From: Roseimarinus sp035271585
GTDB lineage: Bacteria > Bacteroidota > Bacteroidia > Bacteroidales > Prolixibacteraceae
NCBI GenBank assembly: GCA_035271585.1
Contig: DATERL010000090.1
Location: 1 to 25,714 of the forward strand
Length of the DNA: 25,714 nt
Reading direction: 5' to 3'
Of this stretch, positions 15,144-23,699 are shown piece by piece. Both the position numbers and the translations under genes were made by a program. The notes under the pieces were generated by a model. That model was not told where the DNA came from and made no database searches. It was given only the letters and a program-made list of their open reading frames with translations. Position 1 is the stretch's first letter. Each line of letters starts with the position of its first letter.

Positions 15144-16133
15144 TTAATTCACGGTTAAATACTGTTTAAGCTGCGAATATACTTCAGCCGATACCACCTG
15201 ATTCGATAACAATAGTGACACACTTTGGAATTGTCCGTGTACGGACCGATATTCAATTATTTTACGGGCATTTTCGTAATTACAATAAGGATGCTGTTTT
15301 AATTCGTCGGTATTGGCAAAATTGATGTTTATTTTTGAAACCAGCAATGTGTCAATTGTAATATATGGCAGAATTCTTTGATAAGTCTCTTCAGGAAAAT
15401 TATACACCTGTTTCAATTGGTCAACAACGACAAAACCTCCCAGTTTATTTCTGAAATTGCAAATACGACTTGCAAATACAGGGCCTATTCCTGCTAGCGA
15501 GGTCAAGAGGGTCGAATCAGCACTGTTTATTTCAATTATTTCAAATTTTCTCTTGGTGTAATGAGGCTTTTCATCTGTTATAGTTACTTTTTCAACTGCT
15601 TTTTCGACTACTTTTTCATACGTTTTTTCTTTTCGTATGGGAGTGATATCAATGTATGGTTCCAACTTATGATACAAGGCCGAATCAACACTGTAAACTT
15701 TCAACAAATCGGCAGGTTTATAAAACATTCCCCCCTTCGATCGATAATTAATAAACGTAACTGCCATTTTATCGGAAAACCCCAATTTTAAAAGCTCCTC
15801 TTTGTTTATCTTGTTGGGATCAAATTTGAAGTAATTAATTGGAGTTGAACGAATTGTTGATTTCGCTAGGTTTTTTGAGGTGTTGATTTTGTCCAAATTA
15901 CTTTCGTTTGATAAAACCCCCGACGTACCACTTTTTGCCAACTCTTCCTGTAGTCCCATTTGGGCTATTTTTCGTTGAATATCTTCGGCATACGATTCGT
16001 CGTTTTTAAACAAAACGGGAATGAAAAATCTAAAAACAATGATAAGAAATAAAATAGCCATGAGAACCACAACACCGTTTTGTTCGGCTTTGCTCATTAC
16101 CATCATCTGGCTCAGGGTTTTTCGGAGCTTCAT
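15144..16133 (-). CDS. Membrane-anchored protein with three ComEA-like helix-hairpin-helix modules
   Basis: A 329-residue protein with one membrane segment near the N-terminus (about 20-42) after a basic start, so the bulk is probably periplasmic. Three tandem modules of about 60 residues follow. Module 1 (102-163) contains KLGFSDKMAVTFINYRSKGG. Module 2 (198-260) contains INSADSTLLTSLAGIGPVFA. Module 3 (267-327) contains INFANTDELKQHPYCNYENA. Each repeats the pattern 'N..D...L ... G....A..I..YR...G.F'. A Lys/Glu-rich linker (170-195) separates modules 1 and 2. ComEA-type HhH modules bind DNA in natural competence, and module 2 keeps the GIGP hairpin best. No competence gene is near, so DNA uptake is only a possibility. 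Confidence 0.8.
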   Translation of the reverse strand: MKLRKTLSQMMVMSKAEQNGVVVLMAILFLIIVFRFFIPVLFKNDESYAEDIQRKIAQMGLQEELAKSGTSGVLSNESNLDKINTSKNLAKSTIRSTPINYFKFDPNKINKEELLKLGFSDKMAVTFINYRSKGGMFYKPADLLKVYSVDSALYHKLEPYIDITPIRKEKTYEKVVEKAVEKVTITDEKPHYTKRKFEIIEINSADSTLLTSLAGIGPVFASRICNFRNKLGGFVVVDQLKQVYNFPEETYQRILPYITIDTLLVSKININFANTDELKQHPYCNYENARKIIEYRSVHGQFQSVSLLLSNQVVSAEVYSQLKQYLTVN

Positions 16134-16340
16134 TTCATTTACGTTTTAGTGGGCTGTCAGTTTTCATCTACAACATTGAAGGCAAAAATCCCTTTAATGT
16201 GCAAAACTGAGCTATCTCAAATTTCGCAAAAAAACAAAAATCATAAATGGAAGTGCAAAAAAAATTAAGCATGTTTTTAACGAACAGGCTTATTTTTCAT
16301 TTGAATGCTGATTTGTTTAAAAAAATCAACCTTTTTAATA

Positions 16341-17708
16341 TTAAAACTTAATCAAGCCCAAACCATTCATAAAAACCAAAGCAATTGCTAAAGGGGCTAA
16401 GAATTTTATAATGAAATTAAATATTTTAAAATAGCCGATTTTATAGATACCATTTGACGATAACTCGGCTTTCAATTTGTTCTTGCCAAAAAACCACGCA
16501 ACAAACAACACAATAAAGAATCCACCCAATGGCAGTAGGATGTTGGCCGACACATAATCCATGATATTAAACAAGTTGAAGCCTGCAATTGAAATACTGG
16601 GCACTTTGTATAACGACAAACTGCATAAAATGCTCAAAACAGCTATCCCTGCCGATGCAATGTAAATGGCCTTTTTTCTGGTCATTTTCAATTCTTCGCT
16701 GAAATAAGCCACTACCACTTCGAGTATCGAAATGGTTGAAGTAAGAGCGGCCACCGATAAAATAAAAAAGAACATCAGAGCAAAAATATACCCTCCTTTC
16801 ATTTGGGCAAAAATATTTGGAAGAGTAAGAAAAACTAAATCGGGTCCCGAAGCGGGGTTAATCCCAAAGGCAAACACCGCAGGGAAAATGGCAACCCCAG
16901 CCAAAATGGCAACAATGGTATCGATTATTACTACAGCCGATGCCGATGTTGCTATGTTGTCTTTTCGATTAATATATGATCCATAAGTAATTAGCGTACC
17001 CATACCAATACTAAGCGAAAAAAAAGCTTGTCCCAAAGCTTGGATAATTGATGATGGCTTTATTTTTGAAAAATCGGGATAAAAAAGGAACTTCAGCCCT
17101 TCGGAAGCTCCGGGCAATGTAACTGCCCTTATGTTTAAAATTACGATAAGCACAATCAAAAGGGGCATTAAAATTTTAGTATATTTCTCAATGCCCTTTT
17201 GAACACCCGACATTACAACACTACCCGACAGCGCAATAAATACAATTGTCCACATAAGAGGTCGCCAACTGCTGTGTTGAAAACCAGTAAAAAGCGAAGT
17301 AATTTCAGTTGCGTTTTTCCCTGCAAACTGGTTCGAAATGGCCTTAAACAGGTATTCAAGTGTCCAACCGGCTATCACGCTATAAAAAGCATTAATCATA
17401 AATGCTGCTCCAATTCCCATTATTCCAATCCAGAACCATTTTGTTTTAGGTTTTAACATGCGAAACGCACCAAAAGGATTACGCTGAGTTGCACGCCCTA
17501 TCGATAACTCTGATATCATTACAGGCAAACCAATGGCAATTATAAAGAATAGATAGATCAACAAAAATGCACCACCGCCGTTCTCACCAGCAATGTAGGG
17601 GAAACGCCATATATTCCCCAAGCCTACGGCCGAACCGGCAGTTGCAGCAATTACTCCAAATTTACTCCCAAACGAATCGCGGATCGGCTGACCGGGTAAC
17701 TTTGACAT
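16341..17708 (-). CDS. Sodium-dependent transporter, NSS (SNF) family
   Basis: An inner-membrane symporter of the LeuT fold, 455 residues with about eleven hydrophobic segments. TM1 carries the unwound signature GSAVGLGNIWRFPY (25-38), and the following GENGGGAFLLIYL is typical. TM6 has FFSLSIGMGTLITYGSYI (229-246), the other half of the substrate and sodium site. Family members take up amino acids or related compounds with sodium; the substrate cannot be read from the sequence. It is slightly shorter than LeuT. It follows fbaA on the same strand but is separated from it by a terminator, so it is probably transcribed alone. ATG start; I found no convincing promoter box in the upstream 132 bases. 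Confidence 0.9.
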   Translation of the reverse strand: MSKLPGQPIRDSFGSKFGVIAATAGSAVGLGNIWRFPYIAGENGGGAFLLIYLFFIIAIGLPVMISELSIGRATQRNPFGAFRMLKPKTKWFWIGIMGIGAAFMINAFYSVIAGWTLEYLFKAISNQFAGKNATEITSLFTGFQHSSWRPLMWTIVFIALSGSVVMSGVQKGIEKYTKILMPLLIVLIVILNIRAVTLPGASEGLKFLFYPDFSKIKPSSIIQALGQAFFSLSIGMGTLITYGSYINRKDNIATSASAVVIIDTIVAILAGVAIFPAVFAFGINPASGPDLVFLTLPNIFAQMKGGYIFALMFFFILSVAALTSTISILEVVVAYFSEELKMTRKKAIYIASAGIAVLSILCSLSLYKVPSISIAGFNLFNIMDYVSANILLPLGGFFIVLFVAWFFGKNKLKAELSSNGIYKIGYFKIFNFIIKFLAPLAIALVFMNGLGLIKF

Positions 17709-17786
17709 ATCTCGATTTTAAAATTTGGACTAAAAATAGTAAACTTCAAAAAAAAGCCACCTTTATTTTCACAAAAGTGTTACACA

Positions 17787-17818
17787 ATAAAAAAAGCCAG
17801 GGTAAATCCCCGGCCTTT
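17787..17818 (-). terminator. Intrinsic terminator of fbaA
   Basis: On the minus strand GCCGGGG pairs with CCCTGGC (7 bp with one G-U) around a 5-nt loop, followed by seven or more T. It lies about 25 bases after the fbaA stop and before the transporter gene. Confidence 0.78.
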
Positions 17819-17840
17819 ATACTATTATTATAAACACAAA

Positions 17841-18920
17841 TTAATTGCGATTAATACAGTTTAAATCGTTAAAAGCAACTTTAAGCCTTTCAACTAAAGT
17901 TTCCTGCCCCTTGCGCAACCAAGTGCGTGGGTCGTAATACTTTTTGTTGGGCTTGTCGCTACCTTCGGGGTTCCCGATCTGGCCTTGCAAATAAGCACGA
18001 TTTTTGGCTTCGAATATCCGAACACCATCCCATGTAGCCCATTGTGTATCGGTATCGATGTTCATTTTCACCACACCATATCCAATTGCTTCACGAATTT
18101 CTTCGAAACTTGAGCCGCTTCCTCCATGAAAAACAAAACTAACCGGTTTATCGTCGGAATAGCCATGTTTATTTTTAATGTATTCTTGTGAGTTTTTTAG
18201 AATTTTAGGCTCGAGTTTAACGTTTCCTGGCTTATAAACACCATGTACGTTACCAAATGCTGCTGCAATGGTAAAATTAGGCGACACCGCACTAAGTGCC
18301 TGGTAAAATCTATCAACCTCGTCGGGTTGGGTGTAAAGCAATGCATTATCAACAGCCGAATTATCAACTCCATCTTCTTCGCCACCGGTAATACCCAATT
18401 CAATTTCAAGGAATTGATCAATTTTATTCATGCGCTTAAAGTAGTCAACACAAATTTGAATATTTTCAGCCAACGGTTCCTCCGAGAGGTCGAGCATGTG
18501 TGAACTAAACAAGGGCTTACCAAATTTAGCAAAGTGTTGCTCACTGGCTTCAATTAATCCATCGATCCAAGGGAGCAGTTTTTTTGCAGCATGGTCGGTA
18601 TGTAAAACCACATATACGCCATAGGCTTCGGCAAGTAAATGAACATGCTTAGCTGCTGCAATTGAACCCAGTACCTGAGCTTGCTGGCCTTCGAGCTTAA
18701 GCCCTTTACCGGCAACAAACTGTGCGCCACCATTCGAAAGCTGAATAATTACGGGTGAATTTACAAGTTTGGCTGCTTCCATTACACCATTTATTGAATC
18801 GCCGCCCACTACGTTTACAGCAGGAATTGCAAAACCATTTGCTTTGGCATAATCAAACACGTATTTTAAATCTTTGCCGGTTACTACGCCCGGCTTAATA
18901 ACTTCAGAAATCTTTTTCAT
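17841..18920 (-). CDS. fbaA: Fructose-bisphosphate aldolase, class IIA
   Basis: Zinc-dependent aldolase that interconverts fructose 1,6-bisphosphate with glyceraldehyde 3-phosphate and dihydroxyacetone phosphate. It has 359 residues, the same length as E. coli FbaA, and the key residues fall in matching positions. These are D109 and H110 (VVLHTDHAAKK), E174 (LEIELG), E182 (GGEEDGVDN), H226 (GNVHGVYKPGN) and H265 (FHGGSGS), with NIDTDTQWA for phosphate binding. It belongs to the class IIA branch, distinct from the class IIB-like aldolase encoded divergently at 19258. The two genes face away from each other across 337 bases. A terminator follows. ATG start, no Shine-Dalgarno. Confidence 0.96.
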   Translation of the reverse strand: MKKISEVIKPGVVTGKDLKYVFDYAKANGFAIPAVNVVGGDSINGVMEAAKLVNSPVIIQLSNGGAQFVAGKGLKLEGQQAQVLGSIAAAKHVHLLAEAYGVYVVLHTDHAAKKLLPWIDGLIEASEQHFAKFGKPLFSSHMLDLSEEPLAENIQICVDYFKRMNKIDQFLEIELGITGGEEDGVDNSAVDNALLYTQPDEVDRFYQALSAVSPNFTIAAAFGNVHGVYKPGNVKLEPKILKNSQEYIKNKHGYSDDKPVSFVFHGGSGSSFEEIREAIGYGVVKMNIDTDTQWATWDGVRIFEAKNRAYLQGQIGNPEGSDKPNKKYYDPRTWLRKGQETLVERLKVAFNDLNCINRN

Positions 18921-19257
18921 AATATACTTAATTGATTTTGTGATACTTATACTAAACTATTACTTAGCGGACTGTAAGGTTAACAAGTATATCATTAAAC
19001 ACCTAAAAAATGGTATTGTTTAAATGAATTCATAAAACCTTTTCGTGTTAAGGAAATTTTAATGTTGGCTAAAGGTAAACAACAAAATACTATTTTATAA
19101 TTTTTTATAGTTAAAATTGCAAGTCACAGTTAATAACATCAACACTTTGCAAAAAACAGATGAATTTATACATTTGCCAATCAAAAATAAATAGACTGTC
19201 ACATTAACATTGAATTTATAATTCCAAAAATATTTATTAACAATAAACCATAATCAA
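18921..19257. other. 337-base divergent intergenic region between two aldolase genes
   Basis: A/T-rich, with no ORF or RNA gene that I can support. Its right third holds a perfect promoter for the plus-strand aldolase. For the minus-strand fbaA the best -7 match is TATACTTG (18991-18984), one base off consensus and without a TTTG at the right distance, so I do not call it. A shared regulator site may exist, but no clear palindrome was found. Confidence 0.6.
19146..19176 (+). promoter_or_regulatory. Bacteroidota-type promoter of the second aldolase
   Basis: TTTG (19146-19149), 19 bases, then TACATTTG (19169-19176): an exact match to the TTTG/TAnnTTTG pair with preferred spacing. Transcription would begin near 19182, leaving a leader of about 75 bases before the ATG. 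Confidence 0.78.
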
Positions 19258-20253
19258 ATGACTGTTAGTTATAAAGAGCTCGGACTGGTAAACAGCAAAG
19301 AGTTATTCGAAAAAGCAGTTGCAGGCGGATACGCAATTCCTGCATACAACTTCAACAACATGGAACAAATGCAAGCCATTTTACAGGCATGTGTTGATAC
19401 CAAATCGCCTGTAATTCTTCAGGTATCATCGGGTGCACGTAATTATGCCAATGCTACTTTATTACGCAACATGGCTCGTGGCGCAGTTGAATACGTAAAA
19501 GAGCTGGGCTTCGAAATTCCAATTGTATTGCACCTTGACCACGGCGACACATTCGAATTATGCAAAGACTGTATCGACAATGGTTTTTCGTCGGTAATGA
19601 TTGATGGTTCGCACCATTCATACGAAGAGAACGTTGCATTAACCAAAAAAGTAGTTGAATACGCACACGCTCGCGGCGTAAGTGTTGAAGGCGAATTGGG
19701 TGTTTTGGCTGGAGTTGAAGACGATGTTGTAGCCGAACATTCGACCTACACACAACCCGACGAAGTTGTTGATTTTGTTACCCGTACAGGTGTTGACTCG
19801 TTGGCCATTTCAATTGGAACATCACATGGTGCTAACAAATTCACTCCTGCACAATGCACCCGCGATGCCAATGGCGTTTTGGTTCCACCTCCATTGCGTT
19901 TCGACATTTTAGAAGAAATTGAAAAACGTATTCCCGGATTTCCTATTGTACTCCACGGTTCATCTTCTGTTCCACAAAAATATGCTGAAACAATTAATAA
20001 ATACGGTGGCACTTTGAAAGATACAATTGGTATTCCCGAAGAGCAATTACGCAGGGCCGCCAAATCAGCCGTATGTAAAATAAATATCGACTCCGATGGC
20101 CGTTTAGCTATGACTGCTGCTATACGCGAAGTATTGGCCACTAAAACAGGCGAATTTGATCCCCGCAAATACCTGGGACCAGCACGTGATGAGCTGAAAA
20201 AACTTTACATGCACAAAAATATCAATGTTTTAGGTTCAGCTCAAAAAGCATAA
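19258..20253 (+). CDS. fba: Fructose-bisphosphate aldolase, class II (IIB-like)
   Basis: A second zinc aldolase, 331 residues, of the branch usual in Bacteroides and many Firmicutes. Visible site residues are D94 and H95 (VLHLDHGDTFE), E145 (VEGELGVLAG), H190 (GTSHGANKF) and H233 (VLHGSSSVP). The phosphate-binding NIDSDGRLA is at 276-284. IDGSHHSYEENV (115-126) is also typical. The sugar-phosphate specificity is inferred; related tagatose-bisphosphate aldolases look similar, but the length and insertions fit fructose-bisphosphate aldolase. It has its own strong promoter and terminator, so it is monocistronic. The codon use looks biased, as expected for an abundant glycolytic enzyme, and it is probably the main aldolase. 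Confidence 0.93.
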   Translation: MTVSYKELGLVNSKELFEKAVAGGYAIPAYNFNNMEQMQAILQACVDTKSPVILQVSSGARNYANATLLRNMARGAVEYVKELGFEIPIVLHLDHGDTFELCKDCIDNGFSSVMIDGSHHSYEENVALTKKVVEYAHARGVSVEGELGVLAGVEDDVVAEHSTYTQPDEVVDFVTRTGVDSLAISIGTSHGANKFTPAQCTRDANGVLVPPPLRFDILEEIEKRIPGFPIVLHGSSSVPQKYAETINKYGGTLKDTIGIPEEQLRRAAKSAVCKINIDSDGRLAMTAAIREVLATKTGEFDPRKYLGPARDELKKLYMHKNINVLGSAQKA

Positions 20254-20277
20254 CCAACAAAAACACAATATTCAAAG

Positions 20278-20310
20278 AAACCGTTGTTTGCATAAAACGA
20301 CGGTTTTTTT
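20278..20310 (+). terminator. Intrinsic terminator of the second aldolase, possibly bidirectional
   Basis: AAACCGTTGTTT (20278-20289) pairs with AAACGACGGTTT (20295-20306) over 12 bp with one G-U, followed by TTTT. The A run before the stem would read as T on the minus strand only weakly, so it may also slow transcripts coming from the convergent tamL gene. Confidence 0.85.
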
Positions 20311-20434
20311 GTTAGATCACAGATCCTTTGGATTTCTAAGTGGTTGAACCTTTTTATTGTTGTATCGAATGCAAAGCAATAATAATCAACGCTTAGCCGC
20401 AATAATAAATGGTCAAAGTTTAATCGCAAATCAC

Positions 20435-22759
20435 CTAGAATGGATAGCCAATCGCAATATTAATATTAAGATCGGAAGAATTATATCTGCGTTCAACAGG
20501 AATCCAGCGTTTACCCATTTCTAAGGAAGGATCTCTTAATTTTAAACCTACATCGGCACGCAAAATAAAATAACTAGTAACCATCCTTAGCCCAAATCCT
20601 GTTCCCAACGCAAATTCCTGATAAAAACTATCGAAGTTAAAAACAGCACCAGGGCGGTTATCTAATTCATTTATGGCCCAAATATTTCCACCGTCGAGAA
20701 ATAATGCACCTTCAAACATCCAGAATAACTTAAACCGGTATTCGATGTTGGCTTCGAGTTTAATATCGGCCGACTGGTTCGGATATTCTCCGATTGCAGA
20801 AGCATAAGTGCCAGGTCCCAAAGACCGAACCTGCCAAGCCCTGATACCATTTGCGCCCCCTGTAAAGTAGCGTTTTTCAAAAGGCATAACGTTAAAATTA
20901 CCATAAGGATAAGCAATGCCCACAAAAGCCCTAGTAGCAATTACATTGAATTTATCGTAGCGATAACCATAGCGATATTCAAAATCACCTTTAAGATACT
21001 GGGCAAATCGGGTGTCAAAATATTCAAAATGATAAAGTTGAGCAACAGCATTCTGATTTTCGAGATAAACCTTTTCACGATTCGTTAGGATGCTTAATCC
21101 CCATAATGCATTTCCGGCGGCTTCGATATTCATTTTAAAATATCGGTAATCGGGGCGCCTTAATGAGCTTTGGCTATTATAAATAAAGCTATAGCTACTG
21201 GCCGAAATAATATGGTCGGTGTAACTACTTTTTATATACAAATCCTTAATGCCATCCATAAAATCGGCATTAAGGTTGAATATTTTTACCGCATTTAAAT
21301 CGAGTAAGCTGAACGAATGGGTGTTATAACGGTTCGATCGCCAAAAGTAGCCAAAAGTTGTGTTAATGATAGTTCGGGTATAATTGGGGCGCTTTTGATA
21401 GTTAAAAGCCGTTGAAATAAACGTGTATGGCGTTGAGAAAAATTGAATATTGTTTGATATAATAGGAAAAATAAACCCAGGAATGGTAAGTTTAGGGGTA
21501 ACACCAAATTCGACCGTTATAAATTTACGGTTATCACTATCGATTATTTGTCTTTCGGTTCCTCCTTTTATATTAAAATCAAATATTTCGGCACCACCCA
21601 ACAAATTACGATGCTGATAATTGATGTTGCCCGCCACGCCTAAATTAGCATCGGTATTAGTACCTTCAATTTCGAACGAATAATTTTGACGGGTTTGTAA
21701 AGGCAGGAAAATCATTTCACGCAAATAACCCGTTAAGCTATCCTTTTTATCGGGCAACTCAACAAACTGAACATTCACGTAGTTAAATTGCTTTAATTCA
21801 TATAAATTACTGTACGTACGGTCTTCTAAACGTTTGGAGTAGAAATCGCCGGGAGTAATATCGAAGGTTTTTATCAACAAATCCTTTTTAATGGGAATGT
21901 TCCCGTTATGATAAAATTTATAGCCATCGATTAATGTTGAGTCGGTATACTGCTGCGTTCGAATAAGCTCCATCCCTTTTCGTTGCCTATCGATAAAAAT
22001 CTCATAATCGCGTACCAGGTATTTTTTGTGGTTTTCTTGTTCAATGTCGATGGCAATATTTGCTTTCTCAACAATAATTTCCAAATCGACCATTTTTTCG
22101 GTCTTAGTTGTGTCCACTTTAAAATGAATAAACTCTTCGGCAAAGCGGAAATATCCTTGATTTCGCAGGCCTGTGGTAATCCTTTCGCGCTCCTTTTGTA
22201 AAACATCAACATCGAAAACATCACCTTCTTTTATCAATGATCGCCCCTTTCGGCTTAAAACAAAATCAATTAAAAGCGAATCGTTAAAAGTGTAGTTCAT
22301 TTGCTGAACAACATAAGGATCGTCCGTCTCGATATTAAATTTTATTTTGGCTTTGTGGTTTTTATAAAGCACGGTATCGGTTACTTCGGCCCTATAATAT
22401 CCCTTATTATTAAGGTATTGCTTTAATTGTTGTGCTGTTTTATTTTTTAATCCTTCGTCGTAAACCACGGGCGGCTCCCCTATTCTTTTCAACCAACCCC
22501 TTTCTTTGTCTTTACTCGAAAGATTATACATCCAGAGGTGAAACTTAAACAATCCCAGTATTTTAAGATTTTCTTTTTGTCTAATATAGGTTGCCAATTC
22601 GATTTTATCAATCGCCTTATTATCAATTTCAATATCGATATCGCTGAGCAAATACCTATCATCAGGGATATAACGGGTTGAGCGGCATCCTGACAAAACC
22701 ATCACCATCGTAACGATGAGCAAAAATGATTTTCTGATGTATTTATTTCTTTTCTTCAC
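20435..22759 (-). CDS. tamL: Omp85-family outer-membrane lipoprotein, TamL type
   Basis: A BamA/TamA relative of 774 residues from the chosen start. The N-terminus is basic, then hydrophobic, then LSGC, a lipobox that places the lipidated Cys at residue 25. The first half holds POTRA-like segments (for example YLNNKGYYRAEVTDTVLY and GLRNQGYFRFAEEFIHF). From about residue 400 on there are alternating aromatic strands of a 16-stranded-type barrel, with RYFTGGANGIRAW as the RGF-type motif and a terminal Phe (IAIGYPF). It probably inserts or folds outer-membrane proteins, with a TamB partner encoded elsewhere. No ATG is possible before the lipobox. The GTG at 22757-22759 fits best; a TTG at 22766-22768 would add three residues. 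It is divergent from the methyltransferase gene. Confidence 0.88.
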   Translation of the reverse strand: MKKRNKYIRKSFLLIVTMVMVLSGCRSTRYIPDDRYLLSDIDIEIDNKAIDKIELATYIRQKENLKILGLFKFHLWMYNLSSKDKERGWLKRIGEPPVVYDEGLKNKTAQQLKQYLNNKGYYRAEVTDTVLYKNHKAKIKFNIETDDPYVVQQMNYTFNDSLLIDFVLSRKGRSLIKEGDVFDVDVLQKERERITTGLRNQGYFRFAEEFIHFKVDTTKTEKMVDLEIIVEKANIAIDIEQENHKKYLVRDYEIFIDRQRKGMELIRTQQYTDSTLIDGYKFYHNGNIPIKKDLLIKTFDITPGDFYSKRLEDRTYSNLYELKQFNYVNVQFVELPDKKDSLTGYLREMIFLPLQTRQNYSFEIEGTNTDANLGVAGNINYQHRNLLGGAEIFDFNIKGGTERQIIDSDNRKFITVEFGVTPKLTIPGFIFPIISNNIQFFSTPYTFISTAFNYQKRPNYTRTIINTTFGYFWRSNRYNTHSFSLLDLNAVKIFNLNADFMDGIKDLYIKSSYTDHIISASSYSFIYNSQSSLRRPDYRYFKMNIEAAGNALWGLSILTNREKVYLENQNAVAQLYHFEYFDTRFAQYLKGDFEYRYGYRYDKFNVIATRAFVGIAYPYGNFNVMPFEKRYFTGGANGIRAWQVRSLGPGTYASAIGEYPNQSADIKLEANIEYRFKLFWMFEGALFLDGGNIWAINELDNRPGAVFNFDSFYQEFALGTGFGLRMVTSYFILRADVGLKLRDPSLEMGKRWIPVERRYNSSDLNINIAIGYPF

Positions 22760-22803
22760 TTGGTACAAAAATAACCAAACTTAACTTTTGAATATAGGCA
22801 GAA

Positions 22804-22811
22804 CAAATATA
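22804..22811 (-). promoter_or_regulatory. Candidate -7 box of tamL
   Basis: Minus-strand TATATTTG matches TAnnTTTG exactly and lies about 45 bases before the tamL start, but I see no good TTTG 19-21 bases upstream. Weak support. Confidence 0.3.
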
Positions 22812-22834
22812 ATTTAGCTGCAAGAAAATACACG

Positions 22835-23590
22835 ATGATTAGTAAAAATAAAACAAAGTTAATACAATCGCTGTCGCGAAAAAAGAATCGCGAACAGTCG
22901 GAGCTTTTTTGGGCCGAGGGAAAACGCTTAATCGACCAGCTTCGTCAATTCAACTTCAACTTTCATACAATTATTGCGCTACCGGGGCAAATTAACAGCT
23001 ATTCGGATATTGATTGTGATAAGATTGAAGCTGATTTTGATGAAATAAAAAAAGTTAGCTTATTAAAGTCGCCACCCGAGGTACTTGCCATCTGCTATCA
23101 GAAACCAACTTTACTATCCACCGTTTTATGTGAGCGGGAACTGGTTATTGCACTCGACGATGTACAAGATCCTGGTAATCTGGGCACTATCATCCGACTC
23201 GCGTCGTGGTTTGGCATTAAGCATATTGTGTGTTCCGAGAACTCTGCCGATTGCTACAACCCAAAAGTAATACAGTCAACCATGGGCGCCATTGCTAACG
23301 TTTCGGTTCATTACACGAATCTTGTTTCGTTTTTAGAAAATGCCGGTCGCAAAAAACTATCTATTTACGGCACATTCCTCGATGGAGAGAATATATATGA
23401 GACTTCGCTAAATAAAAACGGAATCATTGTGATGGGGAACGAAGGAAAAGGCATTTCGGAGCCGGTTGCCCACTTAATTGATAAAAAGTTACTGATTCCA
23501 TCGTTTGCCGAAAGTAATTCACAGGTCGAATCGCTCAATGTTTCGATGGCAACATCAATTATTTGTTCCGAATTTAAACGACGGAAGTAA
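22835..23590 (+). CDS. SpoU/TrmH-family RNA 2'-O-methyltransferase
   Basis: An RNA ribose methyltransferase of 251 residues. An N-terminal substrate-binding domain (about 1-95, with LFWAEGKRLIDQL at 24-36) is followed by the SPOUT domain. Motif 1 is LDDVQDPGNLGTIIRLASWF (N115, R121). Motif 2 is GNEGKGIS (201-208, E203). Motif 3 is SLNVSMATSI (233-242). These make the SAM-binding trefoil knot, and all expected residues are present. The target could be 23S rRNA or tRNA; the architecture resembles RlmB/TsnR-type enzymes more than TrmH, but I cannot fix the site. It is divergent from tamL across about 75 bases and stands alone. Confidence 0.92.
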   Translation: MISKNKTKLIQSLSRKKNREQSELFWAEGKRLIDQLRQFNFNFHTIIALPGQINSYSDIDCDKIEADFDEIKKVSLLKSPPEVLAICYQKPTLLSTVLCERELVIALDDVQDPGNLGTIIRLASWFGIKHIVCSENSADCYNPKVIQSTMGAIANVSVHYTNLVSFLENAGRKKLSIYGTFLDGENIYETSLNKNGIIVMGNEGKGISEPVAHLIDKKLLIPSFAESNSQVESLNVSMATSIICSEFKRRK

Positions 23591-23639
23591 TTTATTATTT
23601 ATTAGTGACAATTTAATATTTAGGTGAGGCGCTGAATAA

Positions 23640-23656
23640 GGCTGATTTACACAGCC
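23640..23656. other. Small hairpin between convergent genes
   Basis: GGCTG (23640-23644) pairs with CAGCC (23652-23656) over a 7-nt loop, between the methyltransferase stop and the end of the flavoprotein gene. There is only a short ATTT after it, so it is at most a weak terminator. Confidence 0.25.
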
Positions 23657-23699
23657 ATTTGACACAACAATAAATATTCCCAATTAATTACAATTCAGA

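Noticed and set aside
16134..16340. Possible regulatory RNA or promoter between the transporter and the helix-hairpin-helix gene
   Set aside because: A/T-rich with several CAAA runs but no pair of boxes at correct spacing and no stable hairpin.
18984..18991. TATACTTG as a promoter of fbaA
   Set aside because: One mismatch to the -7 element and no TTTG at 19-21 bases; not enough to call.
19443..20168. Minus-strand frames opposite the second aldolase
   Set aside because: Shadows of a highly biased coding sequence, with no recognisable domain.
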